A DNA stretch of 64,000 nt from an uncultured Pelagibacteraceae bacterium (GTDB lineage Bacteria > Pseudomonadota > Alphaproteobacteria > Pelagibacterales > Pelagibacteraceae). The stretch spans positions 62,001 through 126,000 of the forward strand of contig CACAIR010000001.1 in assembly GCA_902532565.1 (NCBI GenBank), written 5' to 3'. The notes under the pieces are model-generated. The model made no database searches and was not told where the DNA came from. It worked only from the letters and a program-made list of their open reading frames with translations. The position numbers and the translations under genes are program-made. Shown here in pieces: positions 43,079 to 51,845 of this stretch (the stretch's first letter is position 1; every line of letters starts with the position of its first letter).

Positions 43079-44803
43079 CTAAATATTAGATAACCAAATC
43101 GTTTCAAAAGGTTTTAACATCAAAAAATTTTTTATTTTTATTTTTATTTTCGAATTCAATAAATTTTTTATTTTTCGGCTTTTCATATTTATTTTGGCTT
43201 TTTGTCTTTTCGAACTTAAATTTGTTATACATATTATAATTTGCTTTTTATCCTCACTAATCCTTTTAAAACCGTAGATTTTTGAACCAAAATTTAAATT
43301 TATTCTTAAAGCGTTTGGGTGGAAAGCTTTTTGTTTTCTTCTTATTTTGAGTAAATTTACAATATTTTTATAAAAAATACTTTGTTTAGTTTTATCATAT
43401 CTAAGTTTATTTGTAATATTCTTCAAATTCCATCTATATCTATTAACGTCTCTGTTGTTGCCAGTTATAATAAATTTTGCTTCATCATTAGATGTTCCAA
43501 ATATAGAGTTAAAATATATTGCCGGAATTCCTTCAAAAGAAATCATGATCGCATGAGCAGAGATATATCTCTCTAGATAAAATATACCTTTTTGGTCGTA
43601 ATTTGATTTTTTTAAAGCATCTAAAACTGTGATGTTTGCTTCATATACTTTTTTAATTTTATTATTAACTTTTCTATAAGAAAATTTTGATCCATTTTTT
43701 TTTAATCTTTTTAAAAAATCATTTAATGTTTTTTTATTAAACAACCCCTCTGTGGGTCTAATTCCTATCCCATCGTGTGATGCAATAAAATTCAAATAAC
43801 AGTTTCCATTTTTTGTATTTGGAAGATTTTTACTCCATTTATTTAAGTATGAACTATTTTCGAATAGAAAAGCATGAATTAATAATGGTGGTAAGGAAAA
43901 GTTATAAATCCAATCAGCCTCATCACTTTTACCAAAATAACTTAAATTTTCTTTTTCAGGTAAATTTGTTTCAGACACTATTTTAGTTTGTATATTTAGA
44001 AGATTAACTATATTTCTTAAAAGTTTAATAATTTCATGAGTTTGTTTTAAATTAATGCACTTAGTCTCTTTTTCTTTCCAGAGATATGCTATAGCATCTA
44101 ATCTAAAAATAGTTATCCCATTATTTATTAAGTGTATCATTATTTTAATAAATTGAATTAATACTGAGGGATTTCTAAAATTTAAATCAATTTGATCTGG
44201 GCTAAATGTCCGCCAAAGATAATCAGATTTTCTAAAAATTTTTATTTTTTTAAGTAATCTGTGATCTCTTGGTCTAACCACTTTAGAAATATTAAATTTA
44301 GAGTCTACTGTTAAAAAATAATCTTTTCCAGGATCTTTCTTCTTTAGAAAATTTTTAAACCACAATCCCCTGGCTGATGAATGATTAATAACCATATCAG
44401 CCATAACATTATTTAATTTTGAGATATTCTTAATATCTAACCAATTACCAAACTTATTTTCGACTTGATAATGATTTTTTACTGCAAACCCACTATCACT
44501 ACTTGAAGGATAAAATGGTAAAAAATGGATAGTATTAAAGTAATTTTTTAATTTTTTTTGAAAGAAGTTTTGAAATACTCTAATTGATTTCTTTTTTTCA
44601 GAATATACACTATCCGGATAACAAATTAATAAAGTAGTTTTTTCAGAAATATTTTTTTTCTTTTTTGGATTTTTTTTATTAAAAACTTTAATTATTTGAA
44701 TTATCTCATTTTCAAAATAATCGATATCTTTTTTGGGTAATAATATTTTGTAAATATTATCTAATTTAGATCTAATATTTTTCTGATCTTTTTGAGTTAA
44801 CAT
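43079..44803 (-). CDS. GH13 sugar phosphorylase, probably glucosylglycerate phosphorylase
   Basis: A 574-residue GH13_18-type enzyme. FLPFYPSSSDSGFAVKNHYQV is typical of sucrose/glucosylglycerate phosphorylases. The catalytic triad is visible: nucleophile Asp in FRLDAIAYLWKE (near 238), acid/base Glu in IVSETNLPE (near 273), and the transition-state Asp in IASHDGIGIRP (near 343). Lys/Asn content is high, and the N-terminal 50 residues are unusually charged. Downstream of glucosyl-3-phosphoglycerate synthase, its likely role is phosphorolysis of glucosylglycerate to glucose-1-phosphate and glycerate. Its start overlaps the GpgS stop (TAATG). Confidence 0.82.
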   Translation of the reverse strand: MLTQKDQKNIRSKLDNIYKILLPKKDIDYFENEIIQIIKVFNKKNPKKKKNISEKTTLLICYPDSVYSEKKKSIRVFQNFFQKKLKNYFNTIHFLPFYPSSSDSGFAVKNHYQVENKFGNWLDIKNISKLNNVMADMVINHSSARGLWFKNFLKKKDPGKDYFLTVDSKFNISKVVRPRDHRLLKKIKIFRKSDYLWRTFSPDQIDLNFRNPSVLIQFIKIMIHLINNGITIFRLDAIAYLWKEKETKCINLKQTHEIIKLLRNIVNLLNIQTKIVSETNLPEKENLSYFGKSDEADWIYNFSLPPLLIHAFLFENSSYLNKWSKNLPNTKNGNCYLNFIASHDGIGIRPTEGLFNKKTLNDFLKRLKKNGSKFSYRKVNNKIKKVYEANITVLDALKKSNYDQKGIFYLERYISAHAIMISFEGIPAIYFNSIFGTSNDEAKFIITGNNRDVNRYRWNLKNITNKLRYDKTKQSIFYKNIVNLLKIRRKQKAFHPNALRINLNFGSKIYGFKRISEDKKQIIICITNLSSKRQKAKINMKSRKIKNLLNSKIKIKIKNFLMLKPFETIWLSNI

Positions 44804-46023
44804 TAATAATATTTTTTATTATCATCATTAACTACTTTTTCAAGTCTTCCGAGGAAATCTGGTATAGCACTTTTTACTCTACTCCATGTAGGTATAAATG
44901 GGGTATCCATTGGATTAAGAATAAAAGCTTCTCCAGCTTTCATTATGTTTACTGCAAATAATTCGACTGCTTTTTCTTCAGTATGAGAATCAAATTTTAA
45001 GCCGTTCATCACCGCATCATTTCTATATATATCAATTAAATCTAAGGCAGATCTATAATAAGTAGCTTTTAATGATCTAAACTTTTCCCTGCTAAAAGTA
45101 TTGCCTTGGGTTGCTAATTTTTTGATAAATGTTTTAATGATATCAATAGACATTCTTGATAGTCCTTTTGTTTCATCATCAATTGATAGTACTTGGTGTT
45201 TGTGATCATAAGTATCGGCTAAATCTACTTGGCATATATTTTGAGGAGAGAAACTTCTTTGCATTTCAGATAAAATTCCAACCTCAATCCCCCAGTCTGA
45301 GGAAATTCTTAATTCAGGTAAAACATTTCTCCTAAATGAAAACTCACCTGCTAAAGGATATTTAAATGACTTCATAAAGTCTAAATAATCACTTTTACCA
45401 ATAGTTTTTTCTAATGCAGTCAATAATGGAAAAACTAATAATCTTGCAACTCTTCCATTCATTTTTTCCTTTGCTACTCTTGGATAATAGCCCTTACAAA
45501 ATTCGAAGTTGAAAAGCGGATTTACTACTGGATAAAATAACTTTGCAAGCATCCTTCTATTATATGTTTTTATATCACAATCGTGTAAAGCAACTGATCG
45601 CGCACTATCTCTTGCAATACACATACCTATACAATACCAAACATTTCTACCTTTGCCGAGTTCACTTGGTGCAAGGTTGTTTTTCTTTAATTCTTGATCG
45701 AGTCTTTTCAGACTAGGCCCATCGTTCCAAAGAATTGAAAAAGGTGATTTTAATTTCTTAAAAAATTTCCAAGCTTTTTTGGCTTGTGCTTCGTTTGCAT
45801 TATCTAATCCAATTATTATGTGATCCAAATATTTTGTTTTACTTATTTCCTCAACTATTTTTGGTAACGCTGTTCCCTCTAATTCAGAATAAAGACATGG
45901 TAAAATCAATTCCATTTTTCTTTGTTTAGAAAATTTTGATAATTCACTTTCAATAACCGAAGTAGACTTTGTATTAAAGTCATGCAAAGTTGAGATTACT
46001 CCATCTTGTGAAAAATCACTCAT
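44803..46023 (-). CDS. gpgS: Glucosyl-3-phosphoglycerate synthase-like glycosyltransferase (GT81)
   Basis: A 406-residue GT-A enzyme. ELILPCLYSELEGTALPKIVEEI opens the NDP-sugar domain. The metal/donor site is SVALHDCDIKTYNRRML near residue 150 (the D-C-D pattern). FEFCKGYYPRVAKEKMNGRVARLLVFPLL near 180 and GWGIEVGILSEM-like DWGIEVGILSEM near 250 match bacterial GpgS/MpgS enzymes. Product: glucosyl- or mannosyl-3-phosphoglycerate, dephosphorylated by the adjacent HAD phosphatase to the compatible solute glucosylglycerate (mannosylglycerate as alternative). Confidence 0.84.
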   Translation of the reverse strand: MSDFSQDGVISTLHDFNTKSTSVIESELSKFSKQRKMELILPCLYSELEGTALPKIVEEISKTKYLDHIIIGLDNANEAQAKKAWKFFKKLKSPFSILWNDGPSLKRLDQELKKNNLAPSELGKGRNVWYCIGMCIARDSARSVALHDCDIKTYNRRMLAKLFYPVVNPLFNFEFCKGYYPRVAKEKMNGRVARLLVFPLLTALEKTIGKSDYLDFMKSFKYPLAGEFSFRRNVLPELRISSDWGIEVGILSEMQRSFSPQNICQVDLADTYDHKHQVLSIDDETKGLSRMSIDIIKTFIKKLATQGNTFSREKFRSLKATYYRSALDLIDIYRNDAVMNGLKFDSHTEEKAVELFAVNIMKAGEAFILNPMDTPFIPTWSRVKSAIPDFLGRLEKVVNDDNKKYY

Positions 46024-46032
46024 AGCGGATTT

Positions 46033-46839
46033 TTAGTCTTTATATCCTATTTTAACCAGTGCAGTTTTAATCACATCAGCCCAGCCCTCAGGTGATGGCT
46101 TGTTAGAAAATATTAAATTATCTATGTTTACTTGATCTTGTTTAAATTCATCATTAAAAACTAAACATGGAATATCACAATTTCTCAACATATCTAAATC
46201 ATTGAAATTGTCACCAACTGCAATAACTTTTATTTTACTTTCAACTTTTTTATATATTTTAAGAACTTGATTCATTGATTTAACTTTATCTGTATTATCT
46301 CCTAAATTTAAAACACGACCTCCTTCTTGCATATTTAAAGAAGAAGATTTTAAAAATTTGAGCAATTTATTTTTTTCTATTTTATCTCCCTCAAAAATGA
46401 ATGGAAACGTATATTTTCTATTCAAAGCATTTTTTAAATTATTTTCTTGAAGACCAAAAATGCTAGTTTGTTGTTTAATATTCATATTTGAAATAAATTT
46501 ACATTTGGTTTTAAGTTCTTCAGGAACCTTGGAATTAAAAATTTTGATTAATTCTTGTTTATCCCTGCTTAGAATTATTTTGTTTGGAAAATTAGTATTA
46601 ATCAAATTTAATCCATGAATTGAAGATCCGTTTTCAGATATAAAAGGAATATTTGAGCCAAGTTCTTTTATAAATTCCTCTATTTCTTTTTCAGTTTTAC
46701 TAGTATTGGGAATAATAGTTATCCCATCATCAATAAGACTTTTTATATAATCTTTTATTTCATCAAATTTAAAGTTATCTCTATGAAGCAATGAACCATC
46801 TAAATCAGTAAATATAATTAATGAAAATTTTTTACTCAA
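46033..46839 (-). CDS. HAD phosphatase, mannosyl-/glucosyl-3-phosphoglycerate phosphatase family
   Basis: A 268-residue HAD (Cof/MPGP) phosphatase. IIFTDLDGSLLHRDNF holds the nucleophile Asp pair (DxD), FISENGSSI is motif II-like, and VIAVGDNFNDLDML near residue 210 is the Mg-binding motif. It would remove phosphate from glucosyl-3-phosphoglycerate. The start is a TTG at 46839 with no strong ribosome site. It sits between the ABC ATPase and the GpgS gene in one minus-strand run with gaps of 6 and 9 bp. Confidence 0.82.
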   Translation of the reverse strand: MSKKFSLIIFTDLDGSLLHRDNFKFDEIKDYIKSLIDDGITIIPNTSKTEKEIEEFIKELGSNIPFISENGSSIHGLNLINTNFPNKIILSRDKQELIKIFNSKVPEELKTKCKFISNMNIKQQTSIFGLQENNLKNALNRKYTFPFIFEGDKIEKNKLLKFLKSSSLNMQEGGRVLNLGDNTDKVKSMNQVLKIYKKVESKIKVIAVGDNFNDLDMLRNCDIPCLVFNDEFKQDQVNIDNLIFSNKPSPEGWADVIKTALVKIGYKD

Positions 46840-46845
46840 AGAAAT

Positions 46846-47898
46846 CTATCTTATCCTATTTTTATTTTTGTCAAAAAATAAAATCTTATCCTTTGCAAAA
46901 GAGATATTAAGTGGTTGATTGTTTATATCCTCCGATGATTTAATTATAATTTGGCTATTTGATAATTTAACGTAAATAATTTTTTCAAAACCTAAATTTT
47001 CAATAAGATCTACTTTAACGTCTAACTTGATTTCACGATCACTTTTTATACTAATATCTTCAGGTCTAATACCTAAATAAATCTCATCTTTAAATTCAAT
47101 ATTTTCAAAAGTTATCTTATTTTTAAATAATTCTATTGTGTTTGAATTAAGAATTTTATCTTTATTAATTTTAATAATATTCATTTTTGGGGAACCAATA
47201 AATTCTGCAACAAAAATGTTATTTGGATTAGTGTAAATCTCATGTGGTGTCCCAAATTGTTCGATGACCCCTTTATTTAGAACTACAATTCTATCGGCTA
47301 ATGTCATCGCCTCTATTTGGTCATGTGTCACATAAATAATATTCGATTTCAATTTTTTGTGTAATTTAGATATTTCAACTCTCATTTCAGATCTTAAAGC
47401 TGCATCCAGATTAGATAATGGTTCATCAAATAAGAATACTTTTGGATTTCTTGTAATTGCTCTTCCAATTGCAACTCTTTGTCTTTGTCCACCTGAAAGT
47501 TGTTTAGGTTTCCTTTCAAGTAAATCTTCAATTTGCAGCGTGGCTGCAGCATTATTAACTTTTTGATTAATTTCACTTTTTTGAATTTTTTCCATTTTTA
47601 ATCCAAAGGACATGTTTTCAAAAACATTCATGTGTGGATATAAAGCATATGATTGGAATACCATTGCAATTTCTCTTTTAGAAGGAAGTAGATTATTGAT
47701 TAATTTTTGATCTAAAAAAATTTCTCCCTGATCAATATTTTCTAGTCCTGATATCATTCTTAATAAAGTAGATTTTCCACAACCTGAAGGACCTACTAAA
47801 ACTATAAACTCTCCGTCCCTTATATCTATATTAAAATTATTAATAACTTTTGTTTTTCCAAAAGATTTTTCAAGATTTTTTATAACAATTTTTGACAT
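46846..47898 (-). CDS. Carbohydrate ABC transporter ATP-binding protein (UgpC/MalK type)
   Basis: A 350-residue ATPase with Walker A GPSGCGKST, Q-loop VFQSYALYPHMNV, signature LSGGQRQR, Walker B FLFDEPLSNLD, H-loop VTHDQIEAM and the C-terminal TOBE/regulatory domain (LGIRPEDISI near residue 270). This length and layout are those of sugar and polyol importers (CUT1 family). Its cognate SBP and two permeases are divergently transcribed from 48012. It is first in the operon that encodes the glucosylglycerate enzymes, so transport and metabolism are co-expressed. Confidence 0.9.
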   Translation of the reverse strand: MSKIVIKNLEKSFGKTKVINNFNIDIRDGEFIVLVGPSGCGKSTLLRMISGLENIDQGEIFLDQKLINNLLPSKREIAMVFQSYALYPHMNVFENMSFGLKMEKIQKSEINQKVNNAAATLQIEDLLERKPKQLSGGQRQRVAIGRAITRNPKVFLFDEPLSNLDAALRSEMRVEISKLHKKLKSNIIYVTHDQIEAMTLADRIVVLNKGVIEQFGTPHEIYTNPNNIFVAEFIGSPKMNIIKINKDKILNSNTIELFKNKITFENIEFKDEIYLGIRPEDISIKSDREIKLDVKVDLIENLGFEKIIYVKLSNSQIIIKSSEDINNQPLNISFAKDKILFFDKNKNRIR

Positions 47899-47909
47899 TT
47901 ATATAATTT

Positions 47910-47932
47910 TAAAGGATTTTAACTATCCTTTA
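47910..47932. promoter_or_regulatory. Palindromic operator candidate between ABC ATPase and SBP operons
   Basis: TAAAGGAT (47910-47917) and ATCCTTTA (47925-47932) are perfect inverted repeats separated by seven bases. The site lies 12 bp upstream of the ATPase start and 22 bp before the -35 of the SBP promoter. It could coordinate both divergent operons. The regulator gene is not evident nearby. Confidence 0.5.
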
Positions 47933-47954
47933 CTTAATACTATAACATTAATCG

Positions 47955-47983
47955 TTGTTAAAAATTTATTACACTGCTAGATT
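47955..47983 (+). promoter_or_regulatory. Promoter of the SBP-permease operon
   Basis: TTGTTA (47955-47960) and TAGATT (47978-47983) are 17 bases apart, giving a plausible sigma-70 promoter that leaves a leader of about 20 bases before the ATG at 48012. The leader contains an A8-G7 homopolymer run (47993-48007) that also serves as the ribosome-binding purine tract. Confidence 0.5.
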
Positions 47984-48011
47984 TATGGCAATAAAAAAAA
48001 GGGGGGGATAT

Positions 48012-49340
48012 ATGATTAAAAAAATCATTATTAATATATCTGTGTTAGTATTTTTAATTTCTAATACTAGTTTTGCAGATATAAAATTTTGGACAACAGA
48101 AGTCCAACCAGCAAGAATGGCAAAACAAGAGGAAATGGCAAAAGCTTTTGAAGCAAAAACAGGTATTGGAGTTGAGGTCATACCAATTGAAGAAAAAGAT
48201 CTTGGAACAAGAGCTACTGCAGCAGCAGCAGCGGGAGATCTACCAGATGTGATTTATCATACTCTACAATATGTTTTACCATGGGCTGAAGCAGGTATAT
48301 TAGATGTAGATGCAAATAACGCTGTAGTTAAGTCGTTAGGAAAGAAAACATTTGCACCTGGAGCATTGAATATGGCTAAAAAGGGTGGAAAAATTGCAGC
48401 TGTTCCGGTTGATGGCTGGACTCAAATGGTTGTTTACAGAAAAGACCTTTTTGCTGCAGCTGGTTTAGAAGCGCCTAGTTCATATGCAAATATAGTTAAA
48501 GCAGTAAATACATTATCAAGTAATGATATGTTTGGTTTTGTAGCTGCTACAAAAACAGATGAAAACTTTATGAGCCAAGTGCTTGAACATGTACTGTTAG
48601 CTAATGGAGTTAATTTTGTTAAAAAAGGTGGAACTAGAAAACAAGGTAAAGCGTTAAAGAATTCTTTAGAATTTTATAAAGTAATTGCTAAAGCAAGTCC
48701 TCCAGGAGAATTATTCTGGAAACAATCAAGAGCTTTATACTTTGCAGGAAAAACACCAATGATTATTTGGTCTCCATTTATTATGGATGAGTTAGCAGGT
48801 TTAAGAGACTCTGCTCCTCCAACGATAAATAGTGATCCAACATCATCAGAGCTAGCTTCTAAAACTGGTTTCATTACCAATTTTAGTGGACCTAACAATA
48901 AAAAAGGTGCTGCTTGGGCAGATGTAAGATACTTTGGAATAACTGCAGATGCAGATACTGATGAAGCTAAAAAATTCATAGAGTATTCAATGAGTGAAGG
49001 TTATACAGCGACATTAGGAATTGCTCCTGAAGGAAAATTTCCAGTAAGAAGAGGAAATAAAAGTGATCCTAATGCTTACACTAAAGCTTGGAGTAAATTA
49101 CCAGTTGGTGTAGATAGAAAAGCTCCTTTAACTGACCTATATTCTGCAGACGTTATTGATAACATCGTTGCAGGTTTAGATACTGCTAACAGATGGGGCG
49201 TTAAAGAAGGTGAGCTCTCTAGAGCATCAAAAATCATTAATTCTCAATTCTTAAATAGAATCACTAGAGAATATATTGATGATCAAATCTCGGTCGATGA
49301 AGCAGTTAAGAAAATTAACGCTGAATTAGCTAAGTTTTAA
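48012..49340 (+). CDS. Carbohydrate ABC transporter periplasmic binding protein (CUT1 type)
   Basis: I place the start at 48012. It has a signal peptide (MIKKIIINISVLVFLISNTSFA), and a G7 purine tract lies four bases upstream; the open frame before it covers the promoter. The roughly 440-residue mature protein shows the SBP_1 pattern: KFWTTEVQPARMAKQEEMAKAFEAKTGIGVEV, ATAAAAAGDLPDVIYHTL, VDGWTQMVVYRKDLF and FSGPNNKKGAAWADVRYFGI. The ligand is likely a sugar or osmolyte; the divergent glucosylglycerate enzymes suggest that solute or a precursor. Confidence 0.87.
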   Translation: MIKKIIINISVLVFLISNTSFADIKFWTTEVQPARMAKQEEMAKAFEAKTGIGVEVIPIEEKDLGTRATAAAAAGDLPDVIYHTLQYVLPWAEAGILDVDANNAVVKSLGKKTFAPGALNMAKKGGKIAAVPVDGWTQMVVYRKDLFAAAGLEAPSSYANIVKAVNTLSSNDMFGFVAATKTDENFMSQVLEHVLLANGVNFVKKGGTRKQGKALKNSLEFYKVIAKASPPGELFWKQSRALYFAGKTPMIIWSPFIMDELAGLRDSAPPTINSDPTSSELASKTGFITNFSGPNNKKGAAWADVRYFGITADADTDEAKKFIEYSMSEGYTATLGIAPEGKFPVRRGNKSDPNAYTKAWSKLPVGVDRKAPLTDLYSADVIDNIVAGLDTANRWGVKEGELSRASKIINSQFLNRITREYIDDQISVDEAVKKINAELAKF

Positions 49341-49351
49341 ATAATAAATTT

Positions 49352-49388
49352 ATAAAAAGCGGATAATATTTTATTATCCGCTTTTTAT
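49352..49388 (+). terminator. Intercistronic terminator/attenuator after the SBP gene
   Basis: A 17-bp perfect stem (49352-49368 with 49372-49388), whose GC-rich core AGCGGATAATA lies at 49358-49368, closes on a three-base loop. Five T residues follow within the stem's distal arm. It ends one base before the ATG of the first permease gene at 49390, leaving no space for a Shine-Dalgarno sequence outside the stem. Confidence 0.85.
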
Positions 49389-49389
49389 T

Positions 49390-50649
49390 ATGAGTGATTC
49401 ATTATCAAAATTAGAAAAAAGAACTGCTTACACTTTAGTTTTACCTGCAGTACTATTAGTTTTTGCTATTGTTTTATTTCCTATATTTGCAAATGTTTGG
49501 ATCAGTTTTAAAGACATTGAATTAAAAGATATTAGAATTCCTGAGCCACGAGCAAAAAAAATTGTTAACTCAATTCCAGAAAATCAATCAGAATTAAAAG
49601 TTATTTATAAATTAAGAAATAGTTCATTAATTCAAGAAATAAAAAATGTTAAGTTCCAAGATAAATTTCCAAAAAATATTTCACCTATAAATCTTGACTC
49701 TAGGTGTAATTTTGATTCAAAAAAAGTAATTTGCGAATTTGGAAACTGGAAGGCAAAATACAGAGAAAATTTTGAAATAATCATAAAAAATAACAATGAT
49801 GAAACGATTGATAGAAAAATAATTAAATCTCAAAAACCAATTTTAAATGGGAAAGCAGATAACCCACTATTGACTACAAATTTTACTTTAAAAAATTTTA
49901 AAAAAGTTTTTTATGAAAATAATTTTGTTGAATTGCTTTTAACAACATTTTACTTCACTTTTTTTGGCACTGTAGGAGCGATAATTTTTGGAATTTTGGC
50001 AGCGCAACTAGTGAATCAGAATATTAAAGGTCGAACTTATATGCGAGGTATTTTACTTTTTCCTTATGTAGGTCCTGTGGTAGCTTTAGCCTATACTTGG
50101 ACATTATTACTGGATCCTAATAGCGGAACTCTAAATGCATTATTGGTTAATTTTAATATTATAGAAACACCGATAAATTTATTAGGCCAAAAATATATAA
50201 CGATGAGTATTTTAGGTTTTGAATTTAAATTAAGGCTTGCTTTAACTACAGTAATATTTTTTGAAATTTGGCGTTATTTTCCTTTAGCTTTTCTATTTAT
50301 TTTAGCAAGATTACAAGCAATTCCAAAAATTTTGTATGAAGCTGCTGATGTGGATGGAGCAAGTCCAATTCAAAAATTTATTTATATCACACTGCCACAA
50401 ATTACAGCAATCATCTCAATTTTATTTATGATTAGGTTTATTTGGAACTTTAATAAATTTGAAGATATTTTTTTATTAACTGGTGGAGCATCTGGTACAA
50501 GAACTTTACCTATTAATGTTTATCAACAAGGATTTGCAGTGTCAGATATTGGGATGGGCTCAGCTGTTTCAATAGTAATTGTAATGTTACTTCTTAGTTT
50601 CATGGTTATTTATTTTAGATTAATTGGAAAGAGGGCTAATGAAATTTAA
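49390..50649 (+). CDS. Carbohydrate ABC transporter permease 1 (MalF type, with large periplasmic loop)
   Basis: A 419-residue permease. The first helix (TLVLPAVLLVFAIVLFPIF) is followed by about 120 residues of beta-rich hydrophilic sequence before the second helix, reminiscent of the MalF periplasmic P2 loop. The remaining helices include LPQITAIISILFMIRFIWNF, and the coupling loop is YEAADVDGASPIQKFIYITLP (EAA motif). A near-zero distance to the upstream hairpin suggests translation is limited by it. Forms a heterodimer with the next permease. Confidence 0.88.
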   Translation: MSDSLSKLEKRTAYTLVLPAVLLVFAIVLFPIFANVWISFKDIELKDIRIPEPRAKKIVNSIPENQSELKVIYKLRNSSLIQEIKNVKFQDKFPKNISPINLDSRCNFDSKKVICEFGNWKAKYRENFEIIIKNNNDETIDRKIIKSQKPILNGKADNPLLTTNFTLKNFKKVFYENNFVELLLTTFYFTFFGTVGAIIFGILAAQLVNQNIKGRTYMRGILLFPYVGPVVALAYTWTLLLDPNSGTLNALLVNFNIIETPINLLGQKYITMSILGFEFKLRLALTTVIFFEIWRYFPLAFLFILARLQAIPKILYEAADVDGASPIQKFIYITLPQITAIISILFMIRFIWNFNKFEDIFLLTGGASGTRTLPINVYQQGFAVSDIGMGSAVSIVIVMLLLSFMVIYFRLIGKRANEI

Positions 50650-51832
50650 ATCTCTTTTAATATTTTTGATCATTTCGTCTTTTTTTCTTACGTGTATTTT
50701 GTCAATTTGGAAGATTATGTCAACCTTACAAGGTTTAAGTTTTACTAATTTAAACATCGCCCCTATTTACTTAATTGGTATCTTGTTATCGTTAGTATTT
50801 GTTTTAATTGGTAATAAAATTAATCACTTTATAAAGACTTTCTCATTATCATTTTTGTTTTCGATTTTATATTTTTACTTAAATGAAGCATCTCCATATT
50901 GGTATATTCTTGGGATTTTTTTAATTACTTTATTTTTTACGAACAAACTCAAGAAATATAGTATGCAATCTTTGAGGGAAGATTTTATATCAGAAAAAAT
51001 TATTTTTGATTTCATCACCTTATTTGGCATTGTTTTCTTTGCATTTGTAATTTTATTTCCATTTTACATCATGTTAGTTACAAGTTTTAAAACTCAGATA
51101 GCTTTGTTAGTCAATCCTTTGGACTTTAGCTTAGATTTTTCTAAAAGTTTAGCTGAGTTATTTAAGTCTTATTTTGTAATCTTTAAAACTTATGATTTTG
51201 GGAGATACATTTTAATAAGCTCTATTGTTTCAGTCGGAACTGTTATTGTAACTTTATTATTTGCGATACCAGCAGCTTATGCGGTAGCTAGATTAAACTT
51301 CTTTGGCAAAAACTTTTTATCAACTTCAATTCTAATTATATATATGTTTCCAGCCATAGTTTTAGTAATCCCGCTATATACTGTTTTCAGCCAACTTGGA
51401 TTAAGAAATTCAATTTTTGGTCTATTGATAGTTTATACAGCAACCACTTTGCCAGTCGCTATTTACATGTTGCAAGGATATTTTAAAAGTATTCCAAAAG
51501 AAATTGAAGATGCAGGGATTATGGACGGTCATAACTGGTTTGGAATAATTTTAAAGATAATCATTCCTTTAAGTGTGCCAGCTATTGCATCTGTTGCACT
51601 CTATGTCTTTATGATAGCTTGGAATGAATTTCTTTTTTCTTTAATGTTTTTAGATAGTCCTAAATCATTTACTTTATCACGAGCTATCCAATATCTAAGT
51701 GGAGATGCAGAAACACCGCGACAATATTTGATGGCAGGCTCTGTAATAGTAACTTTGCCAGTACTTTTCATATTTATATATTTTGAAAAATATTTAGTTA
51801 GTGGTCTAACTGCTGGTAGTGTCAAAGAATGA
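50639..51832 (+). CDS. Carbohydrate ABC transporter permease 2 (MalG type)
   Basis: I set the start at the ATG 50639 (overlapping the upstream gene by 11 bp), preceded by GGAAAGAGGG; the frame before it begins with an unlikely TTG. The roughly 397-residue protein has extra N-terminal helices before the MalG core. The core has LFAIPAAYAVARLNFFG, EDAGIMDGHNWFGIILKIIIPLSVP (EAA loop) and the C-terminal KYLVSGLTAGSVKE. It completes the CUT1 importer whose ATPase is encoded divergently at 46846. Confidence 0.88.
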   Translation: MKFKSLLIFLIISSFFLTCILSIWKIMSTLQGLSFTNLNIAPIYLIGILLSLVFVLIGNKINHFIKTFSLSFLFSILYFYLNEASPYWYILGIFLITLFFTNKLKKYSMQSLREDFISEKIIFDFITLFGIVFFAFVILFPFYIMLVTSFKTQIALLVNPLDFSLDFSKSLAELFKSYFVIFKTYDFGRYILISSIVSVGTVIVTLLFAIPAAYAVARLNFFGKNFLSTSILIIYMFPAIVLVIPLYTVFSQLGLRNSIFGLLIVYTATTLPVAIYMLQGYFKSIPKEIEDAGIMDGHNWFGIILKIIIPLSVPAIASVALYVFMIAWNEFLFSLMFLDSPKSFTLSRAIQYLSGDAETPRQYLMAGSVIVTLPVLFIFIYFEKYLVSGLTAGSVKE

Positions 51833-51845
51833 AGATATTTTTTCA

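Noticed and set aside
47955..48011. Upstream extension of the CUT1 binding-protein gene starting at a TTG at 47955
   Set aside because: The interval overlaps a plausible promoter and the A8-G7 tract, and the extended N-terminus would precede a complete signal peptide. The ATG at 48012 is the better start.
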